Origin: Paenibacillus auburnensis
GTDB lineage: Bacteria; Bacillota; Bacilli; Paenibacillales; Paenibacillaceae
DNA: 64,000 bases
Direction: 5' to 3'
Assembly: GCF_927798115.1 (NCBI RefSeq)
Contig: NZ_CAKMMG010000001.1
Coordinates: 1,922,001-1,986,000, forward strand
Part shown: piece after piece, positions 7,766 through 17,246 of the stretch
Layout of the letters: each line of letters starts with the position of its first letter
Position numbering within the stretch: position 1 is the stretch's first letter
The notes under the pieces: generated by a model
The model's database searches: none
What the model saw: only the letters and a program-made list of their open reading frames with translations
Told to the model about the DNA's origin: nothing
Made by a program: the position numbers and the translations under genes

Positions 7766-8836
7766 TTACAGTACCAGATAGTCCTTCGACGAATGCGTCA
7801 GCAGCGTTATGCCGCTCTCCGTGATCACGATATCGTCTTCAATCCGCACTCCGCCAAGACCTGAAAGATAGATTCCCGGTTCCACGGTAACGACCATCCC
7901 CGGCTCCAGAATCTCATCGGCAAGCTTGGACAAACGCGGCCATTCATGAACCTCCATGCCCAGTCCATGCCCGGTGCTGTGGCCGAAGTATTCTCCGTAG
8001 CCGTAACGGGTAATGATGTCGCGCGCCAAAGCGTCGGCTTCCCGTCCGGTCATACCCGGCTTGATATTCGCCAGCGTGTGCAGCTGGGCTTCAAGCACGA
8101 CGTCATAGATTTCCTTCAGCTTCGGATCGGGTGTCCCCAGTGCAATGGTGCGGGTTACATCCGAGCAGTAACCGTCAAGCAGCGCCCCGAAATCGAAAGT
8201 AACGAATTCGTTGTTCTGAATCACCTTGCTGCTTGCTACACCATGCGGCATGGCGGAACGTTCGCCTGAGGCGACGATCGTATCAAACGATGAAGAGGTT
8301 GCGCCGTGGGTGCGCATGTAGAATTCCATTTCCAGATCAACATCACGCTCGGTCATGCCGGGCTTGATCACATTCAGAATATGACTGAAGGTCGCATCCG
8401 CCAGATCCGCCGCCCGCTGCATCACAGCCAGTTCGTCCTCGTCTTTGAACATGCGCAGATTCTCTACAGCCTTGGATACCGGAACCAACACTGCAGGCTG
8501 CAGCGCAGCAGCATAAGCCGTATATGCGCTGAAGGTAACGTCATCCTGTTCAAAGCCGACTCGGACTGAGCCCCCCTGCGGAAGCAGTTCACGCACAGTG
8601 TCAATGAATTTCGGACCATGCTCAACAACCTTTAACCCTGCTACCTGTTCTGCCGCCTGTGTCCGGTACCGGAAGTCAGTCAACAGATAACTCTCATCAC
8701 CAGTGACCAGCACGTAACCGGAGGAGCCGGTGAATCCGCTCAAATAACGGCGGTTAATGCTGCTGGTAATTAACATCGCATCCAATCCCTGTTCCTGCAA
8801 AACCTTACGCAGCTTGGAGACGCGCTTGTTGCCCAT
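7766..8836 (-). CDS. yqhT: M24 aminopeptidase, Xaa-Pro peptidase (YqhT-like)
   Basis: 356 residues: an N-terminal creatinase-like domain (to about 130) and a C-terminal pita-bread metallopeptidase domain. Expected dinuclear metal ligands are visible in order: Asp in FDFGALLDGYCSDVTRT (two Asp), His in GHSTGHGLGMEVHE, Glu in VTVEPGIY and Glu in VRIEDDIVIT. It cleaves N-terminal residues before proline, probably in cytoplasmic peptide turnover. The ATG at 8836 is preferred; the ATG six bases earlier abuts the AGAGGAGA site. Adjacent efp and peptidase is the B. subtilis arrangement. Confidence 0.92.
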   Translation of the reverse strand: MGNKRVSKLRKVLQEQGLDAMLITSSINRRYLSGFTGSSGYVLVTGDESYLLTDFRYRTQAAEQVAGLKVVEHGPKFIDTVRELLPQGGSVRVGFEQDDVTFSAYTAYAAALQPAVLVPVSKAVENLRMFKDEDELAVMQRAADLADATFSHILNVIKPGMTERDVDLEMEFYMRTHGATSSSFDTIVASGERSAMPHGVASSKVIQNNEFVTFDFGALLDGYCSDVTRTIALGTPDPKLKEIYDVVLEAQLHTLANIKPGMTGREADALARDIITRYGYGEYFGHSTGHGLGMEVHEWPRLSKLADEILEPGMVVTVEPGIYLSGLGGVRIEDDIVITESGITLLTHSSKDYLVL

Positions 8837-8910
8837 TCTCATTCTCCTCTCGAAATAGCCACATTGTATTTTAACATAGGGTCATGCCCTTGAGAAGTTT
8901 TTTCGGGCGT

Positions 8911-9402
8911 TCAGGCAAGCTTTGTCCGCTGTTCGCGTTTTCGTTCATCAGTAAATTCAATTGCCGCTGTGTAGCCGATGAATAATCCCCAGAGTAAAGA
9001 GATGCAAAACTCACTCACAACAGAATTCCAGGGCAGCTTGAACATGGGCTGCAGCAGGAACATCCATGAGCCGGCTATGAAGATTCCCGCCCACCAGAGC
9101 ATGCCGTAAATCATGCCTGGCCAAGGCCCCTTCAGCTTGCGGAAGATCAGTACATAGATCAGTGATGCAATTACAGAAAACGCGATATAAAACAAATATC
9201 CGAGCAGATGCCCGGCAGGCTTAATTAAGAACTCATGCTTAAAAAAGGGCTCCGCTAAAAAGCCAGGGATCACCTTAGTGAAATGCAGTGTATACATCAG
9301 CCAGCGGATACCTCCCCAGATCAATCCGGCAAATATCCCCAGTTCAATCGCAAAAAAGAATGGGTTCGTATGTTCAGTTTCTCTCTTGCCTGCTTTATTC
9401 AT
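8911..9402 (-). CDS. yqhR: YqhR-like conserved membrane protein
   Basis: 163 residues with four predicted membrane helices (FFFAIELGIFAGLIWGGIRW, LLGYLFYIAFSVIASLIYVL, GMIYGMLWWAGIFIAGSWMFL, FCISLLWGLFIGYTAAIEF) and a basic C-terminus. Position upstream of the peptidase matches B. subtilis yqhR. Function not known. The ATG at 9402 has GTGAGG seven bases upstream. In B. subtilis aroQ lies between yqhR and yqhT; here the 74-bp gap holds no such gene. Confidence 0.85.
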   Translation of the reverse strand: MNKAGKRETEHTNPFFFAIELGIFAGLIWGGIRWLMYTLHFTKVIPGFLAEPFFKHEFLIKPAGHLLGYLFYIAFSVIASLIYVLIFRKLKGPWPGMIYGMLWWAGIFIAGSWMFLLQPMFKLPWNSVVSEFCISLLWGLFIGYTAAIEFTDERKREQRTKLA

Positions 9403-9558
9403 TATATAGCCTCACTTTCAAGTAAATGGTGTGCGGTACGCTTCTCAGATCTCTATATGCTAGTATGCTCAGGAAAAGGCAATCCAACTAGCAATGTAAG
9501 CATAAATTAGTTACAATGGATTATATAAATCATATTAATATGCGGGAAGGTGAATTGG

Positions 9559-10557
9559 TTGTCCCAGGAAACTCCCAGTTACGGCGGCCAAGCCGTTATC
9601 GAAGGCGTCATGTTCGGCGGCAAGCATATCAACGTAACAGCCGTACGGCGGAAGAATCAGGAAATCACATTTTTGGAGGTGCCGAAGAGCGATAAGAGCT
9701 GGGTCATCAAACTGCGCAGGATTCCTCTGCTTCGCGGCATTGTCAGTATTATAGATTCCAGTGCCAAAGGCTCCAAGCACCTCAATTATTCGGCTGAATC
9801 CTATGCCGAGGACGAGACAGAGCCGGAAGAGCTGGCGAAGCAGAAGGAAAAGACTAAGAAGAAGGAAGAAGGCTGGAGCCTTGGCATGATTTTTGGCGTC
9901 GCCGTTATGGGGATATTGTCATTTCTGTTCGGTAAGCTTATTTTCACGCTGGTGCCTGTCTTCGTGGAGAATTTCCTTTTCAAAGATGCATTTGATAACT
10001 ACATTCTTCACAACCTCGTAGAAGGCGGCATTAAACTGATTCTGCTGTTAGTCTATCTGACAGCCATTTCACAGACCCCTGTGATTAAACGTCTATTCCA
10101 GTATCACGGAGCCGAGCATAAGGTGATCAGCGCCTTTGAAGCCGGCGAAGAATTAACTGTAGAGAACGTACAGAAGTATAGCCGTCTGCACTACCGCTGC
10201 GGCAGCAGCTTTATGATGCTAACCATCATTCTCGGCGTGGTAATCTACTCGGTTGTCCCTTGGAGCAACCTTACGGAGCGTATTCTTCAGCGGATTATTC
10301 TCCTGCCGGTTGTCATCGGTGTTTCATTTGAGGTTCTGAAAGGAACCAACGCCGTACGGGATATTCCGGGCCTGAAATATTTGGGGTATCCGGGACTGTG
10401 GCTCCAGCTGCTTACAACGAAGGAACCTAAAGACGATATGGTGGAAGTATCGATCGCTTCGTTCAACCGGATGCGGGAGCTTGACGCCGCGATTGAAGCA
10501 CGAGGATATGCGGAGGAAAGTGTGTCAGGCGGCATATTGGATCCTGCGAAAGGATGA
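9559..10557 (+). CDS. yqhQ: DUF1385 family protein YqhQ
   Basis: About 332 residues. It begins SQETPSYGGQAVIEGVMFGG, the DUF1385 signature, and has HGAEHKVISAFEAGEELT near residue 190 with conserved His/Glu, a likely metal site. Three hydrophobic segments lie in the middle. The family is annotated as a putative metal-dependent enzyme; its reaction is unknown. The TTG at 9559 is preferred because AAGGTGA sits five bases upstream; a GTG at 9550 overlaps this site. The next gene, yqhP, follows after seven bases. Confidence 0.88.
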   Translation: MSQETPSYGGQAVIEGVMFGGKHINVTAVRRKNQEITFLEVPKSDKSWVIKLRRIPLLRGIVSIIDSSAKGSKHLNYSAESYAEDETEPEELAKQKEKTKKKEEGWSLGMIFGVAVMGILSFLFGKLIFTLVPVFVENFLFKDAFDNYILHNLVEGGIKLILLLVYLTAISQTPVIKRLFQYHGAEHKVISAFEAGEELTVENVQKYSRLHYRCGSSFMMLTIILGVVIYSVVPWSNLTERILQRIILLPVVIGVSFEVLKGTNAVRDIPGLKYLGYPGLWLQLLTTKEPKDDMVEVSIASFNRMRELDAAIEARGYAEESVSGGILDPAKG

Positions 10558-10564
10558 GTGGCCT

Positions 10565-10903
10565 ATGATCAGGCATGCTTTGATTTTTTGGATTGCAGTT
10601 TCGCTCGCTGTACTTGGATTAGTTACGGGGATTATGGATTATGGCCTGGGCTGGCTGTTTTGGACGATGCTTCCAACTCTGCTGCTATGCGCCCTTCTGA
10701 TCTATGCTTACCGGTTAACGCAGAAGAAGCCAAATGGTCCGGGTAGATCGAGACCCAAAGTAAAGCCGTCCCAGAAAACCATGGCCAAAGTTGCAGGGGT
10801 CCGCAAGACTCAAGCTGCTCCCGGCAAACGCAAGACTTACCCGTTTCAAGTCATTGAAGGCAGCAAGGGAAAGAATGATGAACATCTTCCCAAATATCAT
10901 TAA
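10565..10903 (+). CDS. yqhP: YqhP-like small membrane protein (SA1362 family)
   Basis: 112 residues. Two membrane helices (LIFWIAVSLAVLGLVTGIMD, LGWLFWTMLPTLLLCALLIYAY) and a basic, lysine-rich tail ending ENDEHLPKYH-like. The ATG at 10565 follows AAGGATGA. Adjacent to yqhQ as in B. subtilis, so probably co-transcribed with it. Function unknown. Confidence 0.75.
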   Translation: MIRHALIFWIAVSLAVLGLVTGIMDYGLGWLFWTMLPTLLLCALLIYAYRLTQKKPNGPGRSRPKVKPSQKTMAKVAGVRKTQAAPGKRKTYPFQVIEGSKGKNDEHLPKYH

Positions 10904-10925
10904 CCACTGTTTCTGATGTATCAGA

Positions 10926-10970
10926 GCATCCCGAGGTTGCGTCAGCAATCACACGGGATGCTTTTTTATT
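10926..10970 (+). terminator. Terminator after yqhQ-yqhP
   Basis: GCATCCCG (10926-10933) pairs with CGGGATGC (10954-10961), followed by TTTTTT. Confidence 0.88.
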
Positions 10971-11009
10971 GAAAATTACAGCCTGTAGCCTAAGATTTAA
11001 AGGATGTAA

Positions 11010-11942
11010 TTAGTGCTTATACGGCCGCCAATGTTTGAAGAACACTTCCCCCGCATTCAGTCCTGCTGCATACAACTCATCACTCTGCTCTGGCGTAATA
11101 TGAAATTGTGTCGTGGATACGCCGAGGGTCGGGATTTTGACGGTACGCACAAACTTCTCGGTCTCTATATAACGTTCGTCATGCGCAGACAGCATTGTAC
11201 CCACCATTGCCTGCAGCATGCTGAACGGACCGGTAATCCGGTGCGCCTGCGGCTCCGTTTTCCCGATCAGCTGATAACCGACCGTAGGTGTCCTGCGCTC
11301 CGGGCTTTTAAAGCCCTCCTTCTCATCAAACAGCCATAGCGGAAAATTACTCAGCAGGCCGCCGTCCACTACATAAATAAACTGTTCCATAAAGGTTTTG
11401 CCCTTCGCCGCCTGCCCGTTTAAACGCAGCATCACCGGATCGAAGAAATACGGAATACTACAGCTCATCCGTACCGCCTTGGCAACCTCAAATCCGCCAG
11501 GAGATATCCCGTAGTCCTCCAGATCGTCAGGCAGTACAATAATTCGCCCATTCGTGATATCCGATGCAATGATGGATAGCTTGCCGCGCGGCAGATCACT
11601 GAAAGTAACAATGCCTTTTTCCCGTAGAATGCCGCGGATCCACGCCTCCAGCGCCTCTCCGGAATACAGCCCTTTCTTAATCATTACACGTAATGCAGGA
11701 CCAACGATAGCGGTATTGTACAGCATTCCCCGCTTTAAAAAAGCGGTGAAAGAGGTCTGCCTGATAATACGGCTCATGGTCTCCCCGTCATAGCCTGCAG
11801 CCAGGAGAGACGCGATGATGGAACCGGAGGAAGTACCGGCCACTTTTTTGAAGATGCCCCCCGCCCGTTCCGTAGCCTCAACTGCTCCGGCAAGCGCTAC
11901 GCCTTTTACACCTCCGCCTTCAAAAACTGCATTAATCTCCAT
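11010..11942 (-). CDS. yqhO: Patatin-like phospholipase (YqhO-like)
   Basis: 310-residue patatin-domain acyl hydrolase. The oxyanion loop is GGGVKG (residues 9-14), the nucleophile serine is Ser38 in GTSSG, and the catalytic Asp is in VVDGGLLSNFP, giving the Ser-Asp dyad. The ATG at 11942 has GGGGGA nine bases upstream; a TTG at 11951 overlaps it less well. No signal peptide, so probably cytoplasmic or peripheral. It converges with yqhQ-yqhP. Confidence 0.9.
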   Translation of the reverse strand: MEINAVFEGGGVKGVALAGAVEATERAGGIFKKVAGTSSGSIIASLLAAGYDGETMSRIIRQTSFTAFLKRGMLYNTAIVGPALRVMIKKGLYSGEALEAWIRGILREKGIVTFSDLPRGKLSIIASDITNGRIIVLPDDLEDYGISPGGFEVAKAVRMSCSIPYFFDPVMLRLNGQAAKGKTFMEQFIYVVDGGLLSNFPLWLFDEKEGFKSPERRTPTVGYQLIGKTEPQAHRITGPFSMLQAMVGTMLSAHDERYIETEKFVRTVKIPTLGVSTTQFHITPEQSDELYAAGLNAGEVFFKHWRPYKH

Positions 11943-12032
11943 ACACGGCAATCCCCCGTTCCATAGATCTAATGCTTATCTATGAGCACGGGGGAGTTTT
12001 AATGACTTTTTAATAGGGGTATGGAAGTTCCC

Positions 12033-13700
12033 TTAGGATTTAAAATAAAAGGACAGTAAGCTTGATAGCCCATAAGGATCACGGACGACAATATCGTTAG
12101 CCCGGAACATGATACTACCGGCAACTTCATCATAATTCTCATTATATTTCAGCTGGTTGATGATCTGCTCGCCGCTCTGCCACTCTGCACTCTGTTTGGT
12201 ATCGCCTACCTTATAGGTGGCCTGGCCGATGTAGAGCTTAACACCTGTTCCCTTAACTTCATTCACCCACCAGTCCACCAGTTTGTCGTAACGGGCAGCC
12301 GTGAAGGATAAGCTCCAGTATATTTGCGGAGCAATATAGTCAATCCAGCCGTTCTGAATCCAGGTGCGGGTATCCGCATACATGTTGTCATAAGCTGAAA
12401 CGCCCGCAGTGGTATCCGATCCCGAACTGTCAGCTTTCTTATTGCGCCAGACACCGAACGGACTGACTCCATAGGAGAGCGCAGGCTTTGCGGTGTGAAT
12501 CTCCTGGCCCAGCTGACGGATAAATTCGTTAATATTATCCCGCCGCCAATCCGCCTTGCTCACAATGGCTTTCGAATTATACGCTTTGAATGCATCATCA
12601 TCAGCAAAGGCAACGCCGGAAGGGTAGAAATAGTCATCTAAATGTATACCATCGACGTCGTAACCGCGCACAACTTCCATCACGGTATCTATAATGTGCT
12701 GGCGCGCTTCCGGAATGCCGGGATTTATGTAAAGCTTGCTGTCTGCCTGAACGATCCATTCCGGATGAAGCTTAGTCACATGATTCGCGGCCAGCCCGGC
12801 AAGTGTTGCTGTACCCATGTCTGTAGTTGCCCGGAACGGGTTAAACCAGGCATGAATCTGCATGCCCCGCTGATGCGCCGAGCTAACCATGTATTCCAGC
12901 GGATCATAACCAGGGGCCTTTCCCTGCGTACCTGTCAACACCTTGGACCAGGGAACTAGCTGCGAGGCGTAGAGGCTGTCACCCGACGGGCGCACCTGTA
13001 CAAAAACAGCATTGAATCCGGTCGCCTTAAGCTTGTCCAGCAGTGTATCAAACTCCTGCTTCTGCTTCGCAGCATTATTCACCGAGGCCGCCTGCGGCCA
13101 GTCCAGATTGAATACCGTGGAAACCCATGCCCCCTTCATCTCCTTCCCCGACTTCACACTTGGGACGGACGGCACTGAAGGCACTGTTGGCGCAGGTACT
13201 GTCGGTGCGGGCACCGTGGGAACTGCTGGAACCGTAGGCCCCGCCGGAGCAGTGATCTCGGCATTTGAATACAATGCGATATGTTTGGCCGCCTGATTCC
13301 ACACCACCTGCAGCCCCAGCTGTTCGCTAACAAACCGCAGCGGCACCATCACCCGGCCCTGCTTGATTTGTACGGAGGTATCCAGGCTGACAGAAGCCTC
13401 ATTAACCAGAGCCGCCTTCTTGCCGCTGGTCAGCTTGAGCACGGTATCCTCCTTGCTGATTGTCACTGTCTTACTGTTCTGATTCCAATCTACCACCGCA
13501 CCGAGTCCTTTACTGACTACGCCGACCGGCACCATGGTTACATTAGAGACGGTTATGTACGGCGGCACGTCCGTATCCAGTGTCTCTCCATCGAGTTCAA
13601 TTGTAATCTGCACCGCTGCCGCCGCGCGTGCACCTGTTGACCACACCGGCAGGCATAACATCAACACCAATACTCCCATAATCCATTTACGGTAATTCAT
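12033..13700 (-). CDS. Secreted family 10-like glycosyl hydrolase with copper-amine-oxidase-type domain
   Basis: 555 residues. Signal peptide at 1-27 (MGVLVLMLCLPVWSTGARAA). Residues about 30-145 form a Cu_amine_oxidN1-type domain (VSNVTMVPVGVVSKGLGAVV..., VMVPLRFVSEQLG), common in Paenibacillus wall-associated proteins. A Pro/Val/Thr linker (about 150-180) follows. From KEMKGAWVSTVFNLDWP the GHL10 (DUF187) catalytic domain starts, with QIHAWFNPFRAT and VDGIHLDDYFYP; acidic residues there are candidate catalytic groups. Similar to B. subtilis YngK. Likely a secreted glycosidase acting on wall or polysaccharide; substrate unknown. Its position between yqhO and mntR differs from B. subtilis. 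Confidence 0.9.
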   Translation of the reverse strand: MNYRKWIMGVLVLMLCLPVWSTGARAAAAVQITIELDGETLDTDVPPYITVSNVTMVPVGVVSKGLGAVVDWNQNSKTVTISKEDTVLKLTSGKKAALVNEASVSLDTSVQIKQGRVMVPLRFVSEQLGLQVVWNQAAKHIALYSNAEITAPAGPTVPAVPTVPAPTVPAPTVPSVPSVPSVKSGKEMKGAWVSTVFNLDWPQAASVNNAAKQKQEFDTLLDKLKATGFNAVFVQVRPSGDSLYASQLVPWSKVLTGTQGKAPGYDPLEYMVSSAHQRGMQIHAWFNPFRATTDMGTATLAGLAANHVTKLHPEWIVQADSKLYINPGIPEARQHIIDTVMEVVRGYDVDGIHLDDYFYPSGVAFADDDAFKAYNSKAIVSKADWRRDNINEFIRQLGQEIHTAKPALSYGVSPFGVWRNKKADSSGSDTTAGVSAYDNMYADTRTWIQNGWIDYIAPQIYWSLSFTAARYDKLVDWWVNEVKGTGVKLYIGQATYKVGDTKQSAEWQSGEQIINQLKYNENYDEVAGSIMFRANDIVVRDPYGLSSLLSFYFKS

Positions 13701-13740
13701 AATTCCTCCCAGTTGTAAAAAAATTAATATGGCTTTAACA

Positions 13741-13792
13741 AAAAAAGAAACGGCCTTCTCGTCCTTGAATAAGGGAGACGGCCGTTTCTTTT
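13741..13792 (-). terminator. Terminator downstream of mntR
   Basis: AAAAGAAACGGCC (13743-13755) pairs with GGCCGTTTCTTTT (13780-13792). On the minus strand it ends in a T-run, so it can terminate mntR before the glycosidase gene. Confidence 0.85.
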
Positions 13793-13947
13793 AAAACGGA
13801 GTCAGGCAGAAACTGTCTTTCTGCCGGAAATACAAGAAAAAGTATAACGGAAAGTCTATACTTTCTTATACTTCATTAAAGGACGTTATCCGTTTTGACG
13901 TAAAAAAACTGGAAAGGTTGCGGTAAACGATACAGAAACAGTTCTCT

Positions 13948-14373
13948 TTATGAATCGCTGACCAGTTCATGGTGGATATCATATAAGGTCTTCACGCGTT
14001 CTTCATCGCGGCGGAAATACTCCACCAGCGTTTCAATCCGCGTAATGGAATCCCAGCTCAAATGATGCTCAATGCCTTCGACATCCTTATAAATATGCTC
14101 CTGCTGCACTCCGATCAGGCCAAGAAACTCCTCCAGCAGCTGGTGACGGTCAACAAGCCGTTTTCCCACTTTTTTACCTTTGCTCGTTAGGACAAGCCCA
14201 CGATATTTCTCATAGATGAGATATTCGTCCTTATCCAGTTTTTGGATCATCTTGGTCACAGATGAGGGGTGTACTTCCAATCCCTCGGCAATATCCGAGA
14301 CCCGCGCATAACCCTTCTCGTCGATGAGCTTGTATATGCGCTCCAAATAATCCTCCATGCTGGGTGTTGGCAT
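13948..14373 (-). CDS. mntR: Manganese-dependent repressor MntR
   Basis: 141-residue DtxR/MntR-family regulator that represses manganese uptake genes when Mn(II) is bound. The N-terminal winged helix contains [27 protein letters not shown]. All six metal ligands known from B. subtilis MntR are present at the same numbers: Asp8, Glu11, His77, Glu99, Glu102 and His103. The ATG at 14373 follows AGAGGT by eight bases. Neighbouring yqhO matches B. subtilis gene order. Confidence 0.97.
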   Translation of the reverse strand: MPTPSMEDYLERIYKLIDEKGYARVSDIAEGLEVHPSSVTKMIQKLDKDEYLIYEKYRGLVLTSKGKKVGKRLVDRHQLLEEFLGLIGVQQEHIYKDVEGIEHHLSWDSITRIETLVEYFRRDEERVKTLYDIHHELVSDS

Positions 14374-14563
14374 TCAAGTTTACCTCTTTTCTATAATGAG
14401 CGTGGCACGGGGGCCAACCTTGCTCTAACAATGATACATGTTTCTGCCGCTCCTTGGCAAGTCCTCCGGTGCTGAAACGCCGCCGTTAGCGATGTTTACC
14501 ATGATTTCAGCGGCCCGGAGAAAGGCACAATATCGGTATGACCATCCAAAGGAGCGTGAATTC

Positions 14564-15640
14564 ATGACGATCGCAGCACCTGAACGCCCTGCCGTAAAAA
14601 AACAAAGAAAGCCCACCGGTTTGTTTATCCCTGAGCTTGTTTTTTTTGAGCCGGATGCGCTGAAATACCCCAAAGGGGAGCAGATCATGGAATGGGTCAA
14701 AGCCCGTAACATCCCCTTCCGGATGACCACGTCACATAACCGGATTACGAATCTGCCCGGCGAAACCGAGGTGGAGCAGTATAAAATCGCCAAACGGACC
14801 CTTGTGGTCGGTCTTCGAAAAACACTGGCTTTTGACCAGTCCAAACCTTCGGCCGATTACGCGATCCCCATTGCCACCGGCTGTATGGGCCACTGCCATT
14901 ATTGTTACCTGCAGACTACGCTTGGCGCGAAGCCTTATATAAGAGTATATGTAAATACAGGCGATATTCTGGACGCCGCCAAAAAATATATTGATGAGCG
15001 CGCTCCCGAAATCACTACCTTTGAAGCTGCATGTACCTCTGATCCCCTGGGGCTTGAGCATATTACCGGTTCACTGGCCGAGCTGATCACTTTCATGGCC
15101 GCTGAGCCGCTAGGCCGGCTGCGGTTTGTTACCAAATACCAGCATGTAGACCCGCTGCTGAAGCTTAATCATAACGGTCATACAAGAATCCGCTTCAGCA
15201 TCAATGCCGATTATGTCATCAAAAACTTTGAACCTGCCACTTCCCGCTTCGAGGAACGGATTGAGGCAGCCGGAAAGGTTGCCCGTGCCGGTTATCCGCT
15301 CGGCTTCATTATCGCGCCGATTATCTGGCATGAAGGCTGGGAGGAGGGCTACGCGGAGCTGCTGTCCAAGCTGGCAGAGACATTGCCGCCGGACGCCGGT
15401 AAAGGCCTGACCTTTGAGATGATTCAGCACCGGTTCACCAAGACAGCCAAAGCCGTCATCGAGAAACGTTATCCGAAATCCAAGCTCGAGATGGACATCG
15501 AGAAGCGTAAAAAGAAATGGGGCCGTTGGGGGCAGAATAAATATGTTTATCCCGACGAACAGCAAACCGCCCTGCGTGAATTCATCACAGAGCGGATCTT
15601 TGAACATTTTCCGGAGGCGGGCATTGATTATTTCACCTAA
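14564..15640 (+). CDS. splB: Spore photoproduct lyase
   Basis: 358-residue radical SAM enzyme that reverses the thymine dimer (spore photoproduct) in germinating spores. The cluster motif is Cys107-x3-Cys111-x2-Cys114 (CMGHCHYC), and Cys157 (AACTSDPLG) corresponds to the hydrogen-donor Cys141 of B. subtilis. The ATG at 14564 follows AAAGGAG by nine bases. No splA is seen upstream. Divergent from mntR; the 190-bp spacer shows no clear sigma-G promoter by eye. Confidence 0.95.
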   Translation: MTIAAPERPAVKKQRKPTGLFIPELVFFEPDALKYPKGEQIMEWVKARNIPFRMTTSHNRITNLPGETEVEQYKIAKRTLVVGLRKTLAFDQSKPSADYAIPIATGCMGHCHYCYLQTTLGAKPYIRVYVNTGDILDAAKKYIDERAPEITTFEAACTSDPLGLEHITGSLAELITFMAAEPLGRLRFVTKYQHVDPLLKLNHNGHTRIRFSINADYVIKNFEPATSRFEERIEAAGKVARAGYPLGFIIAPIIWHEGWEEGYAELLSKLAETLPPDAGKGLTFEMIQHRFTKTAKAVIEKRYPKSKLEMDIEKRKKKWGRWGQNKYVYPDEQQTALREFITERIFEHFPEAGIDYFT

Positions 15641-15661
15641 CCTCCCTACTGCATCTTCCTG

Positions 15662-16375
15662 CTAAAAAATCAGCCAGTCCGGCGTCACTCCCTGCAGCCA
15701 GATCGTAATCCGGAACATTTGGTCCGTGAATAGCAGTAAGCCCATAAAGATCATCAGCGCACCGCCGACCTTCATCAAGGCATTAGAATATTTAAGAATA
15801 CGCCGGGCACTCCCGATGAAAAAGGCCAGTGCAAAAAACGGCAGCGCAAACCCGATGCTGTAAGCTGTGATCATGGTAAACCATGTGGTTGGATCACTGG
15901 CCGAGAGCGCGATGATCGCTGTCAGAATCGGCCCGATACACGGTGACCAGCCTGCAGAGAAGCCGATGCCGAATATGAAGGACCCCGCATACCCTGCCGG
16001 CTTCCATTTCAGATCCAGCTTACGCTCGCGCAGCAGAAACTGCGGCTGGAATATCCCAAGCAGGAATAGGCCCATGACGATGATCAGAATCGCCGACAGC
16101 TGGCGGATCAAATCCCGCTGGCCGTTGAAAAATTGCCCGAACAGCCCGGCACCGAAGCCGAGCGTATAGAACACTGCCGAAAAACCCAAAATAAAGGCCA
16201 GCGTATGCGAAAGGGTCCGGAAACGGACCTCTTTGCTGTCGCTGCCGTTTTTGAGCTGCTGGACCGACAGTCCGGTAATATACGATAAATACGAAGGATA
16301 GAGCGGCAGGCAGCAAGGCGAAATAAACGACGCCACTCCGGCGGCAAAAGCGATTCCTGCATTCAGATTGGACAA
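15662..16375 (-). CDS. ccdA: CcdA-type cytochrome c biogenesis / thiol-disulfide protein
   Basis: 237 residues, six or seven membrane helices. Reductant-relay cysteines appear in FISPCCLPLYPSYLSYITG (helix 1) and SAGWSPCIGPILTAI (helix 4), the DsbD/CcdA pattern. It passes electrons across the membrane to extracytoplasmic thiol-disulfide proteins for cytochrome c maturation or, in spore formers, cortex synthesis. TTG start at 16375 with AAGGAGA nine bases upstream. Ends 21 bases from splB, which converges on it. Confidence 0.92.
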   Translation of the reverse strand: MSNLNAGIAFAAGVASFISPCCLPLYPSYLSYITGLSVQQLKNGSDSKEVRFRTLSHTLAFILGFSAVFYTLGFGAGLFGQFFNGQRDLIRQLSAILIIVMGLFLLGIFQPQFLLRERKLDLKWKPAGYAGSFIFGIGFSAGWSPCIGPILTAIIALSASDPTTWFTMITAYSIGFALPFFALAFFIGSARRILKYSNALMKVGGALMIFMGLLLFTDQMFRITIWLQGVTPDWLIF

Positions 16376-16442
16376 AGCGGCAGCTCTCCTTTCGGATTCG
16401 GGGTCACTTTATGTATTGCAATTCCCGCAGGTGCTTGAGCGA

Positions 16443-17246
16443 TTAGGCAGGCAGCCCTTTTTTACCGATCAGGGTCAGGGTGAGCAATGCGATAAGCAGG
16501 AGGACGATTGTCGCTCCGGGTGCGAGATTCCATACTCCGGCCACAACCAGACCGCCGACAACGGCGATTTCCGCGATAATTACAGACAGCACCACAGATG
16601 ACTTAAAGCTGCGTGACAGCAGCAGGCTGATAGCTACCGGAATGGTCAGCAGCGCTGACACGAGCAGGGAACCGACAATTTTAATTGCGGTGCTGATGAC
16701 CAGTGCCGTCAGTACTGTAATCAACATATTGAGCAGCTTTACAGGCAGTCCGCTGACACTTGCTGCATCCTCCTCAAAGCTGAGCAGGAAAAATTCTTTG
16801 AAGAACAGCGTAACGACAACAACCACTGCAATAGTCACTATCCCCACTACAACCAGATCCGTATTGTCGAGTGTGTAGATGCTTCCGAACAGATAGCTCA
16901 TTACATCCGCATTATACCCTTTGCCCAAGGTAAAGAACAGCGAGGCCAGGGCTACACCACCTGACATAATAATAGCAATTGACAGTTCGGCATAGCTTTT
17001 GTAAGCTTTCCGCAGCTTTTCAATGGCAAAAGAAGCCACCACTGCAAAGATCAGACCTGCTCCAAGCGGATAAAATCCGGTCAAAAAGCCCAGCGCCACC
17101 CCGGCAATGGTTACATGCGCCAGCGTATCCCCAATCATGGACAAACGTCTTAAGACAAGAAAAACGCCTATAAGCGGCGCCGTGATACCGATCATCAGCC
17201 CGCCCGCAAGCGCCCGCTGAAAAAAGTCACTGAATAGGATTTCCAA
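16443..17246 (-). CDS. znuB: Zinc ABC transporter permease
   Basis: 267-residue ABC-3 family permease with about eight membrane segments; it contains GDTLAHVTIAGVALG, conserved in metal permeases. TTG at 17246 preferred (AGGAGA upstream); an upstream in-frame ATG at 17276 is also possible. Together with ZnuC and ZnuA upstream it should import zinc. Unusually, about 520 bp of repeat-bearing noncoding DNA separate it from znuC, so it may have its own promoter or depend on read-through. Confidence 0.9.
   Translation of the reverse strand: MEILFSDFFQRALAGGLMIGITAPLIGVFLVLRRLSMIGDTLAHVTIAGVALGFLTGFYPLGAGLIFAVVASFAIEKLRKAYKSYAELSIAIIMSGGVALASLFFTLGKGYNADVMSYLFGSIYTLDNTDLVVVGIVTIAVVVVVTLFFKEFFLLSFEEDAASVSGLPVKLLNMLITVLTALVISTAIKIVGSLLVSALLTIPVAISLLLSRSFKSSVVLSVIIAEIAVVGGLVVAGVWNLAPGATIVLLLIALLTLTLIGKKGLPA

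Noticed and set aside
13100..13300. Short Pro/Thr/Val-coding repeats looked at as a CRISPR or tandem DNA repeat
   Set aside because: They encode the low-complexity linker of the secreted glycosidase; spacing and sequence do not fit a CRISPR array.
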